A DNA stretch of 64,000 bases from Tulasnella sp. 424 (Eukaryota > Basidiomycota > Agaricomycetes > Cantharellales > Tulasnellaceae), in the NCBI GenBank assembly GCA_019633425.1, contig WSUB01000020.1, forward strand, positions 297,577 to 361,576, in the 5' to 3' direction. The number at the start of each line of letters is the position of its first letter. Within the stretch, counting starts at the first letter, position 1. Shown here in pieces: positions 9,394-21,871 of the stretch. The translations under genes and the position numbers were made by a program. The notes under the pieces are model-generated. The model ran no database searches and was not told where the DNA came from. It saw only the letters and a list, made by a program, of their open reading frames with translations.

Positions 9394-11057
9394 TGCCTTT
9401 CTTGGACTTTTTCCCTGCTCCCTCGGCTTTGGTTTCTCCCTGCTATCCCTTTCATGGACTTGATCTTTTGACCTGTGTTTCTTCTCGCCTCTCTCGAACT
9501 GTTTACTTTACTTTTCTGTCTTTTCTTTTTGTATCCCCTCGAGTCTCACTTTCCCATTGACCCATTCTATTTATTTCCAAATGATCGGGCATGTTTTTCA
9601 CCTCAATTATTTATTTGGTTTCCTGGCTTACTACCTCTGATCATGAAAGTGATCCGCTTGATCAGCGTGAAGTCTCCTAGCCATAGTTTGCCATCTCCGT
9701 TGCTTCTAGGAGCAATGCGAAGAGCGGCTTGGAAAAGGAAGAACCGCCGACTCAGAGTGTGCAGAAGGTCGGGCTTCAACGTGTCTTGATCGAGGAACGG
9801 CCTGGCTATATTTTGAACGTCGAGGCGAATCGTCTTGCTAAGTGGGGATTCAAGGCGGGTTTGACGGAAAATATGAAGCGGACAACATACCTAAACGCGA
9901 TTCTCGTTCGCCCCTTGAGTGTCGCCGCCTGTCTTCGCTCAGGAAAGCCTTGGCTGGAGTAGGGTCTGGCACTTCCTGCCACAATTGAAACAGAACAAAT
10001 GAACGCGCCAAGGTTGGCTCTCAACCGCGAAGGTTCATGCGTCCGAGCACGGTGATTCTTGCTGTTTGTTTTGTGTCTCTTTAAGGGTTCCTGAGCTTGG
10101 AAAGGGAAACGCCACACGTGATTTCTGCCGAGATTCAAAAGCCTTGGCGAGAGGTCCCCAGGTTTTCGCGGGGGAGATCCCTTGCAAGCACAATCAGGAT
10201 CCTGCTTCATGATCATAATAACCACCATAGTACGTTGAAATGAATGCATGTACATAGCTCCAGCTCTAATTCGGGAGGCTCGGCGCTGCCGACACCAAGA
10301 TATTTTGGAGTACAAACAATTTCGGAACGAATTGTCCCTGAGACAGACGGCCCCACTCCTTAGCAACATCGGTGCGACCAAGCATGGAGAGTTGGTCCCC
10401 AAAGACGTACAAGCAGTCAAAGGGCGCATACACAGTGCGTTTGTTGTAGTTTTCCAAGTGCTTAATCGCTTGCGAGTCGACCCCAAGCGAGATCTAGACC
10501 CAGCTGAAATTGCCCGCTTAAATAATCTCCGCATAGGATATCTCCGCTTTCTCCATACTGCCGAGCGTTGTTGCCGGAAATGGGGGGCGGAGGCACGTGC
10601 ATGGCGTCAGAGTCCCCGAAAAGCAGGGTGATCCCCGCTCCGTCGCCCCGCCTACCCCAAAATTCCACGACATCCCGACTTTTCTCTTGTCTTGTCACTT
10701 CCCCCATTCCCAGTCCACTCTTTTCTCTCATCCCTTCGTCGCCTCTCATAGCCATTCCTTTTCATTGCTCGTCGTTGAGGAAGTCGTCTACAGCGCCAAC
10801 TACAACAGGGGTGAGTGCAGTTCTCAGGGGTTCCCGCTTCCAGAAATCTTAATTTGGACCGGCGGCTACCACCATGCGCCATTTCGCTGGCCATCCCTCT
10901 TTTTCACCACCTTTCACGCTGTAGAGTATGATGCTGACGATGTCATTCCGCTATCCGCAGCATCCAATTCTCGATAATTTCTTTTCTTAGTGCTCCACCT
11001 TCATTGTGCCAGGGCAGACGCTCGCTAAAACCCCGAAATTCTTGAGGATCCCGAACA
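9394..11057. other. Long region without a confident gene
   Basis: Several overlapping open frames on both strands (longest 242 codons, minus, 9806-10534) show no consistent splice model. The best candidate coding stretch is minus-strand 10266-10490, listed separately. Pyrimidine-rich DNA at 10660-10760 and near 10980 probably belongs to the promoter and leader of the MscS gene. Confidence 0.4.
10266..10490 (-). pseudogene. Possible terminal exon or gene fragment of an unrecognised protein
   Basis: The minus strand encodes a protein-like stretch including HLENYNKRTVYAPFDCLYVF, GDQLSMLGRTDVAKEWGRLS and VLQNILVSAAPSLPN before a TAG stop. Its composition is much more natural than that of the two competing frames. 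A stop lies just upstream in the same frame, but a TCTAG acceptor overlaps it, so this may be a last exon whose upstream exons are lost or unrecognised. No domain identified. Confidence 0.3.
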
Positions 11058-14000
11058 ATGACGGAGCCAGCGCGGGCGAGGCGCCTGTCTCAAGAGGGTC
11101 AAAGCGACTCTCACTCTCGTCCCACAACGGCGGGCGACAATTCCCAGCAGTACGCCGACTATCCAAGTAGTGGCTACGATTTTCTTTCCCTCGACCCGAA
11201 CATCGGCCAGCACCCACCCGCAACTCCCCCCTACCGTCGCATGCCAACTGCATCAACCACAGACGTTCGCGCCATGCCACCTGACTATCGCTCCGAGTAC
11301 AACGTCAGTCGCGAACACGTCGGCTCGAACGACGGCGCTGGAACGTCACGCGCCAACTTGGTCGATGAGAAAAGCGACTACCCACGAGAGAAAGAATCTC
11401 TCGACGACGACGAACGTCGTGACGAACACGAGCCTCCGTCCCAGTACAACACCGCTACGACTGGCAAGAGCGTTCACTATCCCGACACCGATGGAATCGG
11501 AAGGCTGCTGCACGACGCATCCCGCCCTACTCAGACCGGCATGCCTCCCCGCCCAGTTCCCTCCCGTCAAAGCTCCTACGCAGGGTCTGACATGGATGAA
11601 GACGAGGATGAGATGTATGACTGGAGCGACGAAGAGGACTTGGTTGACGAAGAAGCCAAGTTCCACAAGAGTATAGGTCAAGGAGAAAAGAAAAGAGGAT
11701 TTGGGTTCTTTAGGTGGGTGGTCTCGATTCACCGCCCCGTACGAACATGGGGGGCAAAGAGCTGATTCGACCTCCCCTATCTAGATTCCTGACATTCTTC
11801 TTCTCCACTCTCATCGGGTCCACGGTCTTAACTGGAGCACTAGTTGCCGCTGCGATCTGCGTTCGGTTGTTCTGGTTAAAACCCCACTGGTCCGAGCATA
11901 GGGAATGGGTCACGGTGAGAAAGAAACCGAGGTACGCGTCGAAGCGATGCGAGCATTGACGTCCCTTTCTCTTAGGATAACATTCAAGCATGGCTCTTCT
12001 GGGCAGCTGCCAACGTCCTAGTCTCATGGTGGCTAGCATCTATCATCGACATCCTCCCTCACATATTCAGCTTCCTCGGTGAGTATTTCCTCGCTTGCTA
12101 GCTTCCTTGTAGGGAAAATGTCGAAAGCAATTTCTGAATATGCTCTTCATCTCTATAGTTGTGATCGTCTGGGGAACGCTCTCGGAAAACATGAAGTCCA
12201 AACTCGAGCTTTACCAAACAGGCAAAGGGTGGATCAAACCTCTGTTCTATGCCGCTGGCTCGTGGGTTTCGTGGGTCATTCTGTTTGAAGGCGTTTTCGA
12301 CCTGTATGATGGCAAGGATGAGGGTGCTAGTAAGGCGCATTACACGCCTCGGGTGAGGGAGACTTCGTTCTCGCACTCTCTAAGCGTGCTGACAAAGTCC
12401 CCCTTTTGTAGGTTTATCAAGTCATTCGATTCCTCTTCTTCTTGGTCCTTGTTGTCTGCCTGGAGAAGATGTTGATTCAAATGATAGGTACTGGTTCTCG
12501 TTTTCCTCTCCTCGATGTCGAAGGAAAGCTCATTTCTGGATCCGGTATTGTCTAGCCTTCTCCTTCCATCGCACGGCGTTTCAAGAGCGTCTCGACGACG
12601 TTACAAAGGCTACGAAGGTTCTCGATCACTTGAGGGATTACAAGCCCAAACGGCGCACTCCAGGCGGATCTGGTACGCACACCCCCCTGTTCTTCGGTGG
12701 CCGACAGCGCTACGCCTCGGAACCTGGAGCTATGGAAGAAGGGTTCATCAACGGTGCGGACGCGGCGGACGATGAACGCGACGCTCGGAGAAGCGATAGC
12801 CCAGCGGCCCTCCCTCCAAGGAAGAAGCGCGGGTTCTGGGATTTCAGCAGCGGGAGCGGGAGCGGTCGATCAAAGCCCAAGCGCAAGGACTCGAACATCC
12901 CGTTACAAGACTCGCCCACGCACGCGTACCCACCATCGTCATCGAGACCCGCGTCGGGACCGAATTCACCTACGTTTGGAAGCGACGGTCGCAGGACGTC
13001 TGGGGTACGGCATAGTCGGGAGGTGAACCCGCATGATAGTGGGGAAGCGGTGATTATGCAGGCTGCGAAGGCGTTGAAGAAGGTTGCGTTGCATGATGCG
13101 AGAGGCATGAGGCGAGGGGGTGATGATGAAGATGGTGGAGGAGAAGGTGTTTTCAGCTTGAATACCGCTCATGAAGCCAAGGTTCGTGTCCCCATCCCAT
13201 CCCCACACTCGAATCGTTGATAACTAATGCGAGGTCCTGTGGTCCCACTACGCCCGTAGAAACTCGCCAGGAACTTGTACTACGCCTTCCGCTCCGACCG
13301 CCGCCGCCAGTACCTCATCCCATCGGATTTCTACCCGGCTTACGCATCGGCGGAAGAAGCCCGCGATGCGTTCCGCGTCTTCGACAAGGATGATAACGGA
13401 GATATCACTCGAGCGGAGATCAAGACTGCGACGTTGAAGGTTTACAAGGAGCGCAGGTTTTTAGCGCGGAGTTTGAGGGACGTTGGCGCGGCTGTAAAGA
13501 CGCTGGATAACCTCATGCTTTGTGTCTTCTTGATCATCTTGATCTTCAGTGAGTGCTGTCTCGCTTTTATATTTCGGGCACCTCGACGGTGGCTAGAAAG
13601 GCTGGGAGCTGACGAGACTTGCACTTACTTTCTATAGTCGCTTTGCCCATCTTTGGTGTTTCGATCACCTCGTCGTTCTCGAGCATTTACACCGTCTTTA
13701 TCGCTGCAAGTTTCATTTTCAAGAACGCCGCGTCCAACGCATTCGATTCGATCATGTTCCTGTTCGTCACCCAGTAAGTGTTTGTTCGCCCCTCCCAAAA
13801 GGGAGGGATCAGTGGTGCAATTCCGCTGACGCTTCCGACACTTTACAGTCCATTCGACACTGGTGACCGGTGCTTCATCGAGAACGAGAACTTGGTTGTT
13901 CGCAAGATGGGACTATTCGCTACGACTTTTACTCGAGCCGATGGATCTCAGACGGTGAGGGAATGAATGTGGCGAGACTCCCCGAAAGTGGGACCTGACC

Positions 14001-14698
14001 GGTTCATCCTTGCTCTAGTACTACTTCAACTCGATGCTCTTGAACAAGTTCATCATGAACGCGCGTCGGTCGGACAAGATGGGAGAGGTGATGGAGTTAC
14101 AAGTTAACTGGAGGACGCCTCAATGGAAATTTGACGCCCTGGAGAAGAAGCTCAACGAGTGGATCGACCAGGACGAGAAGAGGTGGTACAAGTCCCAAAC
14201 GAGCGTCTCTTTCTCCAAGATCGAGTTCCAGAAGGCGCTGGTTCTCAGCATTGGTATTGGGCATAATGGGACGTGGCAGGACTGGACTATGAGGCTGGCT
14301 AGAAAGTGCGTGGAATATTCGAGCCGTTCTGAAGCAAAGGATGTACTAACCGAGGTTAACTCCTTAACAGGACCGCTTTCCATGCCGCAGTGCAATATTT
14401 CACTCGTCAACTGGAGATCACGTGCAGCGAGTCGCCTCAACCCGTCATCTTTGCCAAACCAGAGTCCAAGTACCCCCACCTCGACGAGTCCCAAATCGAC
14501 GAACCGTATACGCCTCTCACACCTCGCACGCCTCATACTCCTCATTCGCCTATGGTTCCCAACGCGCCCGCTGTTCCGTCCGACCTGCACCGCGAACATG
14601 CCATGCTCGGGTTTACTCCCCCACAAGGCCAGAACCAACTTCGCCAGCGGAAGGGCAACAAGAAGAAGCTTATGGGTGCGACCGACGCGGATGGTTAG
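11058..14698 (+). CDS. EF-hand mechanosensitive ion channel, MscS family (Msy1/Msy2-like)
   Basis: Eleven exons: 11058-11713, 11785-11914, 11976-12078, 12159-12352, 12412-12487, 12556-13181, 13260-13548, 13638-13773, 13849-13954, 14019-14305, 14371-14698; 976 aa in frame. A disordered acidic N-terminus (1-218) is followed by membrane helices in exons 2-5, a Ser/Pro-rich cytosolic loop in exon 6, a canonical EF-hand loop DKDDNGDITRAE (about 637-648), and then the MscS pore helix and beta domain. There SFIFKNAASNAFDSIMFLFV and the HPFDTGDRC motif match the family signature. The C-terminus is Pro-rich and ends in basic residues. In fission yeast this family sits in ER membranes and controls calcium release during hypo-osmotic swelling; the same role is inferred here. 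The start is the first ATG after a leader with no upstream in-frame ATG. Confidence 0.93.
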
Positions 14699-15165
14699 AC
14701 GGGTCTTGTGCCGCTTTTCTTTCCTTCTTTTCCCGTTTACTTCTTCAATGCATCCGCCTCCTTGCGGCACTCATTCTCAAACTATCTGCATATGCACACA
14801 TTCCCTCCCTCTACTCCCCGGATATTCTGCATTCACTCCCATTCTTTCTGTTCATAGAGTCCCGACTGGGTCGGTATTGGGTTCCTGATCCTGCACATAG
14901 AAGAACCCATTTCCTTTTTATTACTGAGCTCGGAGTATATAGAAGACAAGGCGTAGTTCATATCATATCTAAGGTTGTTATTCGCAAATTTCTTGTGTGT
15001 TGCGTTCGGACCGCCTGTATTGGGAAGATTGGTTGAAGGATTAGCTCCGTGATTACCGCGACTCATTTAGCCGCACGCGAGTCACGGTCTAGTTCGAGAT
15101 AAAGTCCCAGAGCTTGTTTCGTGCCTTCCATTTCACCATTCCCCTCCTCCCCATATCTCGCCACT
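14699..15165. other. Intergenic region between the channel and AsnRS
   Basis: Transcription end of the MscS gene and promoter of AsnRS. No coding signal found. Confidence 0.4.
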
Positions 15166-17618
15166 ATGTCGCAAGTCGTCGATAAACTCGTGGACAAGGT
15201 CACTAACTTGGGACTCTCCAACACTCTGGGGGGCTCTTCAGAAAAGCGTGAGTTTGGGCTGTCCTGAATGTCCAGAAGACGCGGTCTGAGAAACCTTATC
15301 ATACAGCTGCTGGTCCGACTGTATACGTGGATGAGGGCACCGGCTCTGACGAGACTGGAGATGGGACGTCAGAGAAGCCGTACGCTACTGTTCTCCATGC
15401 CATGGTCGCCAAAGGCCAGGATGCCTCCATCCTCACTCGCAAACAGGCGACGGACGATTGGGCAGCCATCACCCCTACCGCTTTGAAGAAGGCCAAAAAG
15501 TCCTACGAACTACACGAGAAGAAGATGAAGAAGGCTGCCGAGAACAAGGACAAGTTGGAGAAGGAGGCTGCCGAGTTGAAGGAACGGGAGGCGAAGAAGT
15601 TGGAAGAGAGCAAGAAGATTCAGTTGGTTGAAGATACCAGTTTACCGACAGCTACGAAGGTGCGTTCACAATGAGGCATGCCGGTTGAGATAGTTGTATC
15701 TTACGAGCCTATCGCTGTTCGTTATAATAGGTCAAGATTCGCGGTTGCGCCAACTACCACGAGAAGCGCGTCCGCGTCTTTGGCTGGGTGCATCGGCTAC
15801 GGCAACAGAAGGAGAACACGTTTATCGTTCTCCGTGACGGATCCGGATTCCTTCAATGCTTCATCGGTGGCAAGTTGGTTCGTATTCAGCCCTCGTCCCA
15901 AGTATTGAGTGTATAATGTTCCTGACAACGCGGGGGCTCCTAGGCTCAAACCTATGACGCATTGACCCTGACCCTGGAATCTACCGTTGAGATTGTTGGG
16001 ACAATGAAACCCGTTCCAGAAGGAAAGAGCGCTCCCGATGGCCATGAGCTTGTTGCCGACTACTGGAAGCTGATCCACGCTGCTCCTTCCGGAGACGACG
16101 CCTTCTCTAACAAAATCAACGAGGTGAGAATCAGGGAGTTTTGTCCCGCGGCAGACTCGCGACACTGACAACGTTTCCAGCACTCGGACCCATCTCTGTT
16201 AGCCGACTACCGACACCTTGTTCTGCGTGGTGAGAAGGCTGCTTCTGTCCTCAGAGTTCGTGCCGCCATGCTCGGTGCTTTCCGAACGACCTTCGAAAAG
16301 CTGGGTGTGCTGGAAGTCACTCCACCATGCATGGTGCAAACCCAAGTCGAGGGTGGTGCAACGCTCTTCAAGCTCGATTACTACGGTCAACCTGCGTTCT
16401 TGACTCAGAGCAGTCAGCTGTACTTGGAGACGTGCCTCCCAAGTTTGGGTGACGTTTACTGCGTCCAGGAGAGCTTCCGTGCGGAAAACAGGTAGGCGAG
16501 GAGTACGGAAAATGCCGAAAAGCAGAGTCTAACGTTCCATACTCGCCCTTCAGCCATACCCGAAGGTCAGCCCGACCAAATCCTTACGAGGCGTTCTTGC
16601 TGACCATAAGACTCGACCAGACACTTGAGCGAGTATACCCATCTCGAAGCAGAGCTTGCTTTCATTACATTCGACGACCTTATGACGCACATCGAAAACG
16701 TCGTAAGTGCCCTTGTGTTCTGTGACATGAAATGCGCACGTCTCATTCTCTTTGTTACCCCGTACTTGGGCGTTCACGTAGATCTGCGACTCAGTCGAGA
16801 TCATCCTCTCTGACCCTGTTATATCAAAGCTCGTCTACCAGCTCAACCCGAAATTCCAACAGCCAAAACGACCTTTCATGAGATTAGACTACCGCGATGC
16901 CATTAAATGGTTGAACGAACATGGTATCAAGCGCGAAGACGAAACCACGCACGAGATGGTTGACCACGTTGTTGGAGATGATATCGCCGAAGCCGCTGAG
17001 AGGAAGATGACCGATGAGATTGGCGTGCCAATCTTCTTGCACAAGTTCCCGAGGGAGTTGAAGGCGTTCTACATGAAGCGCGTACCGGGTGATGAAGAGT
17101 ACACAGAGAGTGTGGACCTCCTGATGCCCAACGTTGGTGAGATTGTCGGTAAGTCCAGCGTCATTCAAGCACATAGGTCTGTCTATTTAACGACCGTCCT
17201 TTAGGTGGTTCGATGCGTATCTCCGACATACAGGAGCTGCTGGAGGGATACAAGCGCGAGGGCATTGACCCCGCCCCTTACTACTGGTAGGCATGGTTTT
17301 GGCCTGGACACAGCGGATTACTGATTTGGCTATGCTCAAATTAGGTTCACTGATCAGCGCAAGTACGGTACATGCGAGCATGGTGGATACGGTCTCGGCG
17401 TCGAGGTTCGAGCCCGAGTCAATTGGATTCTAGAGGGATTACAACTGACAAAGAATTCTTGGTAGCGTCTACTTGCGTGGCTATGTGACCGATACACCGT
17501 TCGGTAAGAATCTGTGGCGGCTGCTTAGCACCGTCCTGCCCACTGACCCCTAAATCTTCCTCCCTTTAACAGCGAGTGCTCCCTATATCCCAGATGGCCT
17601 GGCCGCGCAACGCCTTAG
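15166..17618 (+). CDS. DED81: Cytosolic asparaginyl-tRNA synthetase
   Basis: Twelve exons: 15166-15247, 15307-15659, 15731-15877, 15944-16123, 16181-16491, 16554-16565, 16621-16702, 16782-17148, 17205-17286, 17345-17405, 17466-17503, 17573-17618; 586 aa, close to the usual cytosolic length. It charges tRNA-Asn with asparagine. Order: a Lys/Glu-rich N-terminal appendage (to about residue 145), the OB-fold anticodon-binding domain ([20 protein letters not shown]), then the class II catalytic core. Motif 2 is [19 protein letters not shown], with the Arg that contacts ATP, and motif 3 is GYGLGVERLLAWL near the end. The protein ends [13 protein letters not shown]. Exon 6 is only 12 nt, yet it encodes part of motif 2. 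A broken copy of exons 4-5 and 11-12 lies downstream at 21.2-21.9 kb. Confidence 0.95.
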
Positions 17619-17819
17619 ATTTCAGAAATATCTGTTTGAACTCTTTACGATTTATTTACTTCAATGGAAGACTAAGAGAGAATCGAGTGTCTCGCATTGC
17701 TCCCGAAACCACTTCCCGACAAGACTTCCAACGCAACTTGAAGGGACATGTCATTCACTATCTACTCAAGCTAAAACAGAGAATACCGTGTATGTGGGGA
17801 AATGTCCGAGATTCAATAC

Positions 17820-20129
17820 CTAGATCTTCCTTGCCTCCGGGGCGTCCTCTGCGTCGTCTCGCCTTTGGCCCCAAGGTGTGACCCCAAACCTCTCTCCACT
17901 CAACCCAATCGCTAATCTCGCAGGGCCTTCGTTGCCATCGTACGCCGAGTTCATCGCAAAATAAGCAGCTGAACGCGCTCCGTCTTGCCCGTCGCCTCCG
18001 GGGTAGGAGAGACCGACTAGAGGCAAGGGGTTTGTGAGCCACCTCTGAGCCAGGGTCAGCATGGACGGTTCCAACTCATCGCCTCGATAACCATCGGCCC
18101 CTGGTGGTAAGATGATGGACCGATCTGGCAGGCCGCAAGACGAGAGGAAGAGCGTCAACACCAACAACCCATACGTGGATAGTAGCACCAGTAGCGTGAT
18201 AACCGGGGCGACCGGATATATGGCCACCATAACGGAAAACAAGTCTTCCACTTTCGACGCTTCGGCTGGTTCGTAGAACCCAGCTGCGGCACCGAGCGAG
18301 AGTTTTGCAATGTTTCTGCTAAGCTCGGCCATGGTTTCCACCTTTGATCTCCTGCGTGCGGTGTACATGATATTTGCTGCAACTTGTTCTGTGGCGTGTT
18401 GCCGGACGACCGGGAGCCAGAGTGCACTGGCAAGTTCCTGAGAGGCGACTGTGGTATTTAAGAGTGACAAAGTCCGGTTATCGCCAATCCATTTAACGAA
18501 AGCGTCGTAGAACGTTAAACTGCAATTCGCGTAGAGGGTTGGGAGAGGGAATGAGTCGATTGCCATCTCGGTCTCCTCGATGCCGGCTCCGGCCGAATGA
18601 ACGTGGTCTCCTGTCCCGGCGCGTTGAGTCGGAGTTTCCCACTGAAGCTGGACGGCTAGGCTCGTCGGGTTCTCCGTAAAGGAAGTGCTATTAAGATCGG
18701 TCCACCTATCAAGAAATGTGCGGCAAGATAAGCATTACGGGACTCGATCACGAATAGGGCTCGGACGGAGGGGACACTCACTCTTTATTCAGCAGTCTCC
18801 CTCCTATTACTCCGAAGATACGATTTTTAATACGACCCTTCCATGAAGCGTCCCTACTACCTCCAACAACATACGGCAACTCTGGGTAACCGGCTGAGGT
18901 GCAGTTGATTACGGCGCCTTTCTCGTCCTTCTCACAGAGGTCGTTGATCGAAGTACAGCTAGCTCGAGCACCAAATGTGGGAATGGTGAAAGCTAAATCA
19001 TCAAAGGCACCGGCCGGCCTCGGATTGGGGATAACAACTGCCGTGCTCATGACCATGTCTGTATCCGGCCACTCTACGCCGAAGGCTGCATCCGACGAGC
19101 CTGTCATCACGTCGAGACCGACGTCGATCCCCCAATGTTCACTGGCAGCAAAGCTTTCGTACGGCCGCTGACATGAAAGGACTGTGGAATTGGGGGTTTG
19201 GACGTCGCTATACTTTGATTCCATGGCAGCGCAGATGGACTGGTTGAACGAAACGCCGAGCATGGAAGGTGTCGTCGGGACCTCTAGATAATTGCGGAAT
19301 GAATAGCTCTCGCTGTGAAGCCAAAGATCCGCCAGCCCCACTAAACGAGCGAGGAGCCATACGGCGGCGGCCAGCCACATCGAATGCCGGAATATTCGAG
19401 GCAGTCGCCCTCGATTCCACGATCGTGCAGTGTAAACGCATGCTTCCCCGATCGAGGTGATGGACGATGAGCCTATAAGTCGAACGAGCAGTCCGTACCT
19501 AGAGTGATCAAAGCATCATAGTCAGAAATATGCGCAAGATATTCCTGCGGGGAGGGGGAGTATTAGACGTACTGTACAGGGTTTGGAGTTTCCGCAGAAT
19601 TCGAGCCGGTCCGGGAATCGGACAGTCGAAGCCATTCTGCGCCAATTCGATAAGCAACGAGTGTCATGACGATGGAGCTTGTGTTTGATATGAGATTGTT
19701 CTGTAAATAAATATCAATACAACAAAGACTAGGACTCAGCGTAGTCACTCGACCTACAGTCAAAGAGGAGACAGTGAGAGCCCAGAGGTGACTCCTCGAA
19801 TCGAGGTTTCGCGCTTCACCCTCTATAGTGGCGAAGAACCCAATTCGGAGCGCTGCCAGTATTCCCAGACCTTTCTGGGTCTTCTCGCATTGAAAACCCA
19901 GAAGTGCTCGGAACATAAGTGCCATCAAGCCGAAAATCATCAGGAGGAGAGCTGCCGTGGGTAGTAGCCCTATTAACCTGGGCTTGGTAGGTCGAGTGGT
20001 CCATTCTTGGGTTGGTGCGAGTGCGATTTTCTCATCGGAAGCTGAGGAGACCCCAGTCTGAGGTTCAGATTCGAGGTCACGGGAGACGGAGGTTGAGGAG
20101 TCTGAAAACTGTGTTGGTTTGAAGTCCAT
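17820..20129 (-). CDS. Four-TM membrane protein with large ectodomain, paralogue 1
   Basis: Four exons (read on minus): 20129-19758, 19700-19573, 19498-18782, 18705-17820; 700 aa. Unknown family. Residues 1-50 are a Ser-rich cytosolic tail ending TTRPTKPRL. TM1 lies at about 52-77 (LLPTAALLLMIFGLMALMF), TM2 around 130-150, TM3 around 208-226 (WLAAAVWLLARLVGLADLW). A region of about 340 residues with paired Cys (ASCTSINDLCE, NCTSAGYP) and several N-X-S/T sites is probably extracellytoplasmic. TM4 is at about 567-592 and is followed by a cytosolic tail with ITLAQRWLT-like and GVTPWGQ motifs. No enzymatic residues are recognised. Role unknown; a surface or vacuolar membrane protein is inferred. 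It lies 200 nt from the AsnRS gene, tail to tail. Confidence 0.8.
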
Positions 20130-20142
20130 TCACCGAAGCCTT

Positions 20143-20155
20143 GGGGGGGGGGGGG
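20143..20155 (-). repeat. Homopolymer C13 (minus strand) just before the start codon of paralogue 1
   Basis: Thirteen G on the plus strand, i.e. C13 in the sense orientation, ending 14 nt upstream of the ATG at 20129. Paralogue 2 has an equal tract at 24535-24547; paralogues 3 and 4 lack it. Confidence 0.9.
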
Positions 20156-21227
20156 TTGAGACGACGCAGAAAGCGCTCATCCTTTTTTATTAGGTCGAAT
20201 TCATGCGGATCATCTTCTGGGCAAAGAGTGCCAAGACAATGAGGTCTGAAAGAAGGTGTACACGAGGCATTGCCTCGGCCCAATCTTTCCCAACTGCGAC
20301 TCGGTTCTGATTGTCTCCAAAGAAAGCGCCCATATCTCCTTCACTATTCGGACCGTCAGTTGGTCTGGTAGGCATCTCGCACAGAGCAAGTTGGGCAGGG
20401 ACCAACCGGCTCTTGACCGCGCAGTTCGCTATCTACTCTCCTTTCGACGGCTATGTTGGTTGGGACCTAGGCGCCCAGGATCGCTGCGTTCCGGTCATCG
20501 CCTGAAAAATGAAAAGGGACCTTCCCCGGCGACGTGAGAGATGTCGTGCTAATTACAAGATGGCCTGAGTACCCGCTCGTAAAGTTCGAATGAACGTTTG
20601 TCCTAACGCCATTCAATATAAAGAGAACGCATGAGCACTGACGCGGGTTTATGACCTTTAGGGACTTCCTCTGACGCCTGCGGATTACTAGTACTGTTCG
20701 GCGATTGGAGCTTGAGCATTTACGAACCAGAGTCCGTCCACAACATCGACATGAAACTTAGGTTCCGAGTGCGCATGCCGTGCGCGTTGCATAAACGTGT
20801 TGGCGATACTTGTTCCAAACATCGAGTTGGTATTTAGATTGGTTCACAGATGGGGTATGTACAGACCTGGTCAATACTGTGTTCGCGTTCAGGTCTGAGC
20901 CTGAGTGATTTCGAGCCCGGGGCGCTGCAAAAGTATTTTCGAATTCGTCTGCGTCTCTTTGCCGCCTAGAGACCGTCCGATTAGAAAATAAAAAACGCGT
21001 ATTGTAGCTTAGGTTGCAACTGACACCTAAACGCTGCGCCTCTGAAACGATCGCTCACCGTGCGTCAGATCGCTGGCCGCGCAAGGTCGCGGATCTCAGA
21101 AATTGGCTTTTGGACTCCCTACTTGTCACAGAGTATAATTGAAGGGAGCGAATACATTGGCTTTATGATAGAGTGACATCTCAGACATGGTACATCATAA
21201 CAATACTAAATACGAAGGGATTCGAAC

Positions 21228-21871
21228 TATTGACCCTGACCCAGGCATCTACCGTTGAGATCGTTGGGACAATGAAGCCCGTTCCAGAAGAAAGAGCGCT
21301 CCTGATGGCCATGAACTTGTTGCCGACTACGGGAAGCTAATCCACGCTGCTCCTTCCGAAGACGACGCCTTTTCTAACAAGATCAACGAGTCTCGTCCCG
21401 AGCGGACTCGCGACGCTGATAACGTTTCCAGCACTCGGACCCATCTCTGTTAGCCGACTACAGACACCTTGTTCTGCGTGGTGAGAAGGCTGCATTCGTC
21501 CTACGGGTTCGCGCCGCCGTGCTCGGTGCTTTCCGAACGACCTTCGAAAAGCTGGGTGTGCTGGAAGTCACTCCACCATGCACAGTGAAAACCCAAGTCG
21601 AGGGTGGTGCAGCCCTCTTCAAGCTCGATTGCTACGGTCAGCCTGCGTTCTTGAGTCAGAGCAGTCAGCTGTACTTGGAGACGTGCCTCCCAAGTCTGGG
21701 TGACGTTTTTGGCTATGCGACCGATACGCCGTTCGGTAAGAATCTGTGATGGCTATATAGCACCGTCCTGCCCATTGATCCCAATTCTTCTTCCCTTTAA
21801 CAGCGAGTGCTCCCTATATCCCAGATGGCCTGGCCGCGCAACCCCTTAGATTTCAGAAATATTTGTTTGAC
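21228..21871 (+). pseudogene. Truncated AsnRS pseudogene
   Basis: Matches AsnRS from exon 4 (equivalent of 15960) through most of exon 5, then jumps from the GTGACGTTT of exon 5 (21704-21712) straight into exon 11 (TGGCTATG.GACCGATAC) and on through intron 11 and exon 12 to the stop. About 1,020 nt are deleted, removing exons 6-10 and with them motif 2 and the exon 9-10 part of the catalytic core. A base is lost in exon 4 (GAAGAAAGAGC against GAAGGAAAGAGC), and the intron 4 donor is deleted. It has no promoter or N-terminus, so it cannot make a synthetase. Confidence 0.9.

Larger units (their letters stand above)
15960..21227. repeat. Tandem segmental duplication, unit 1
   Basis: Starts inside AsnRS exon 4 and runs through its 3' end, the first membrane-protein gene and that gene's upstream flank. 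Unit 2 (21228-25535) repeats this order. Both units close with a similar ACTAAATAC-AAGG-ATTCGAA sequence. The length difference is explained by about 1,020 nt deleted from the AsnRS part, about 113 nt deleted upstream, and a 177-nt assembly artefact in unit 2. Confidence 0.85.

Noticed and set aside
9806..10534. 242-codon open frame on the minus strand
   Set aside because: Composition is rich in Arg, Ser and Cys as in antisense shadows, there is no domain, and a different frame of the same strand gives a more natural peptide.
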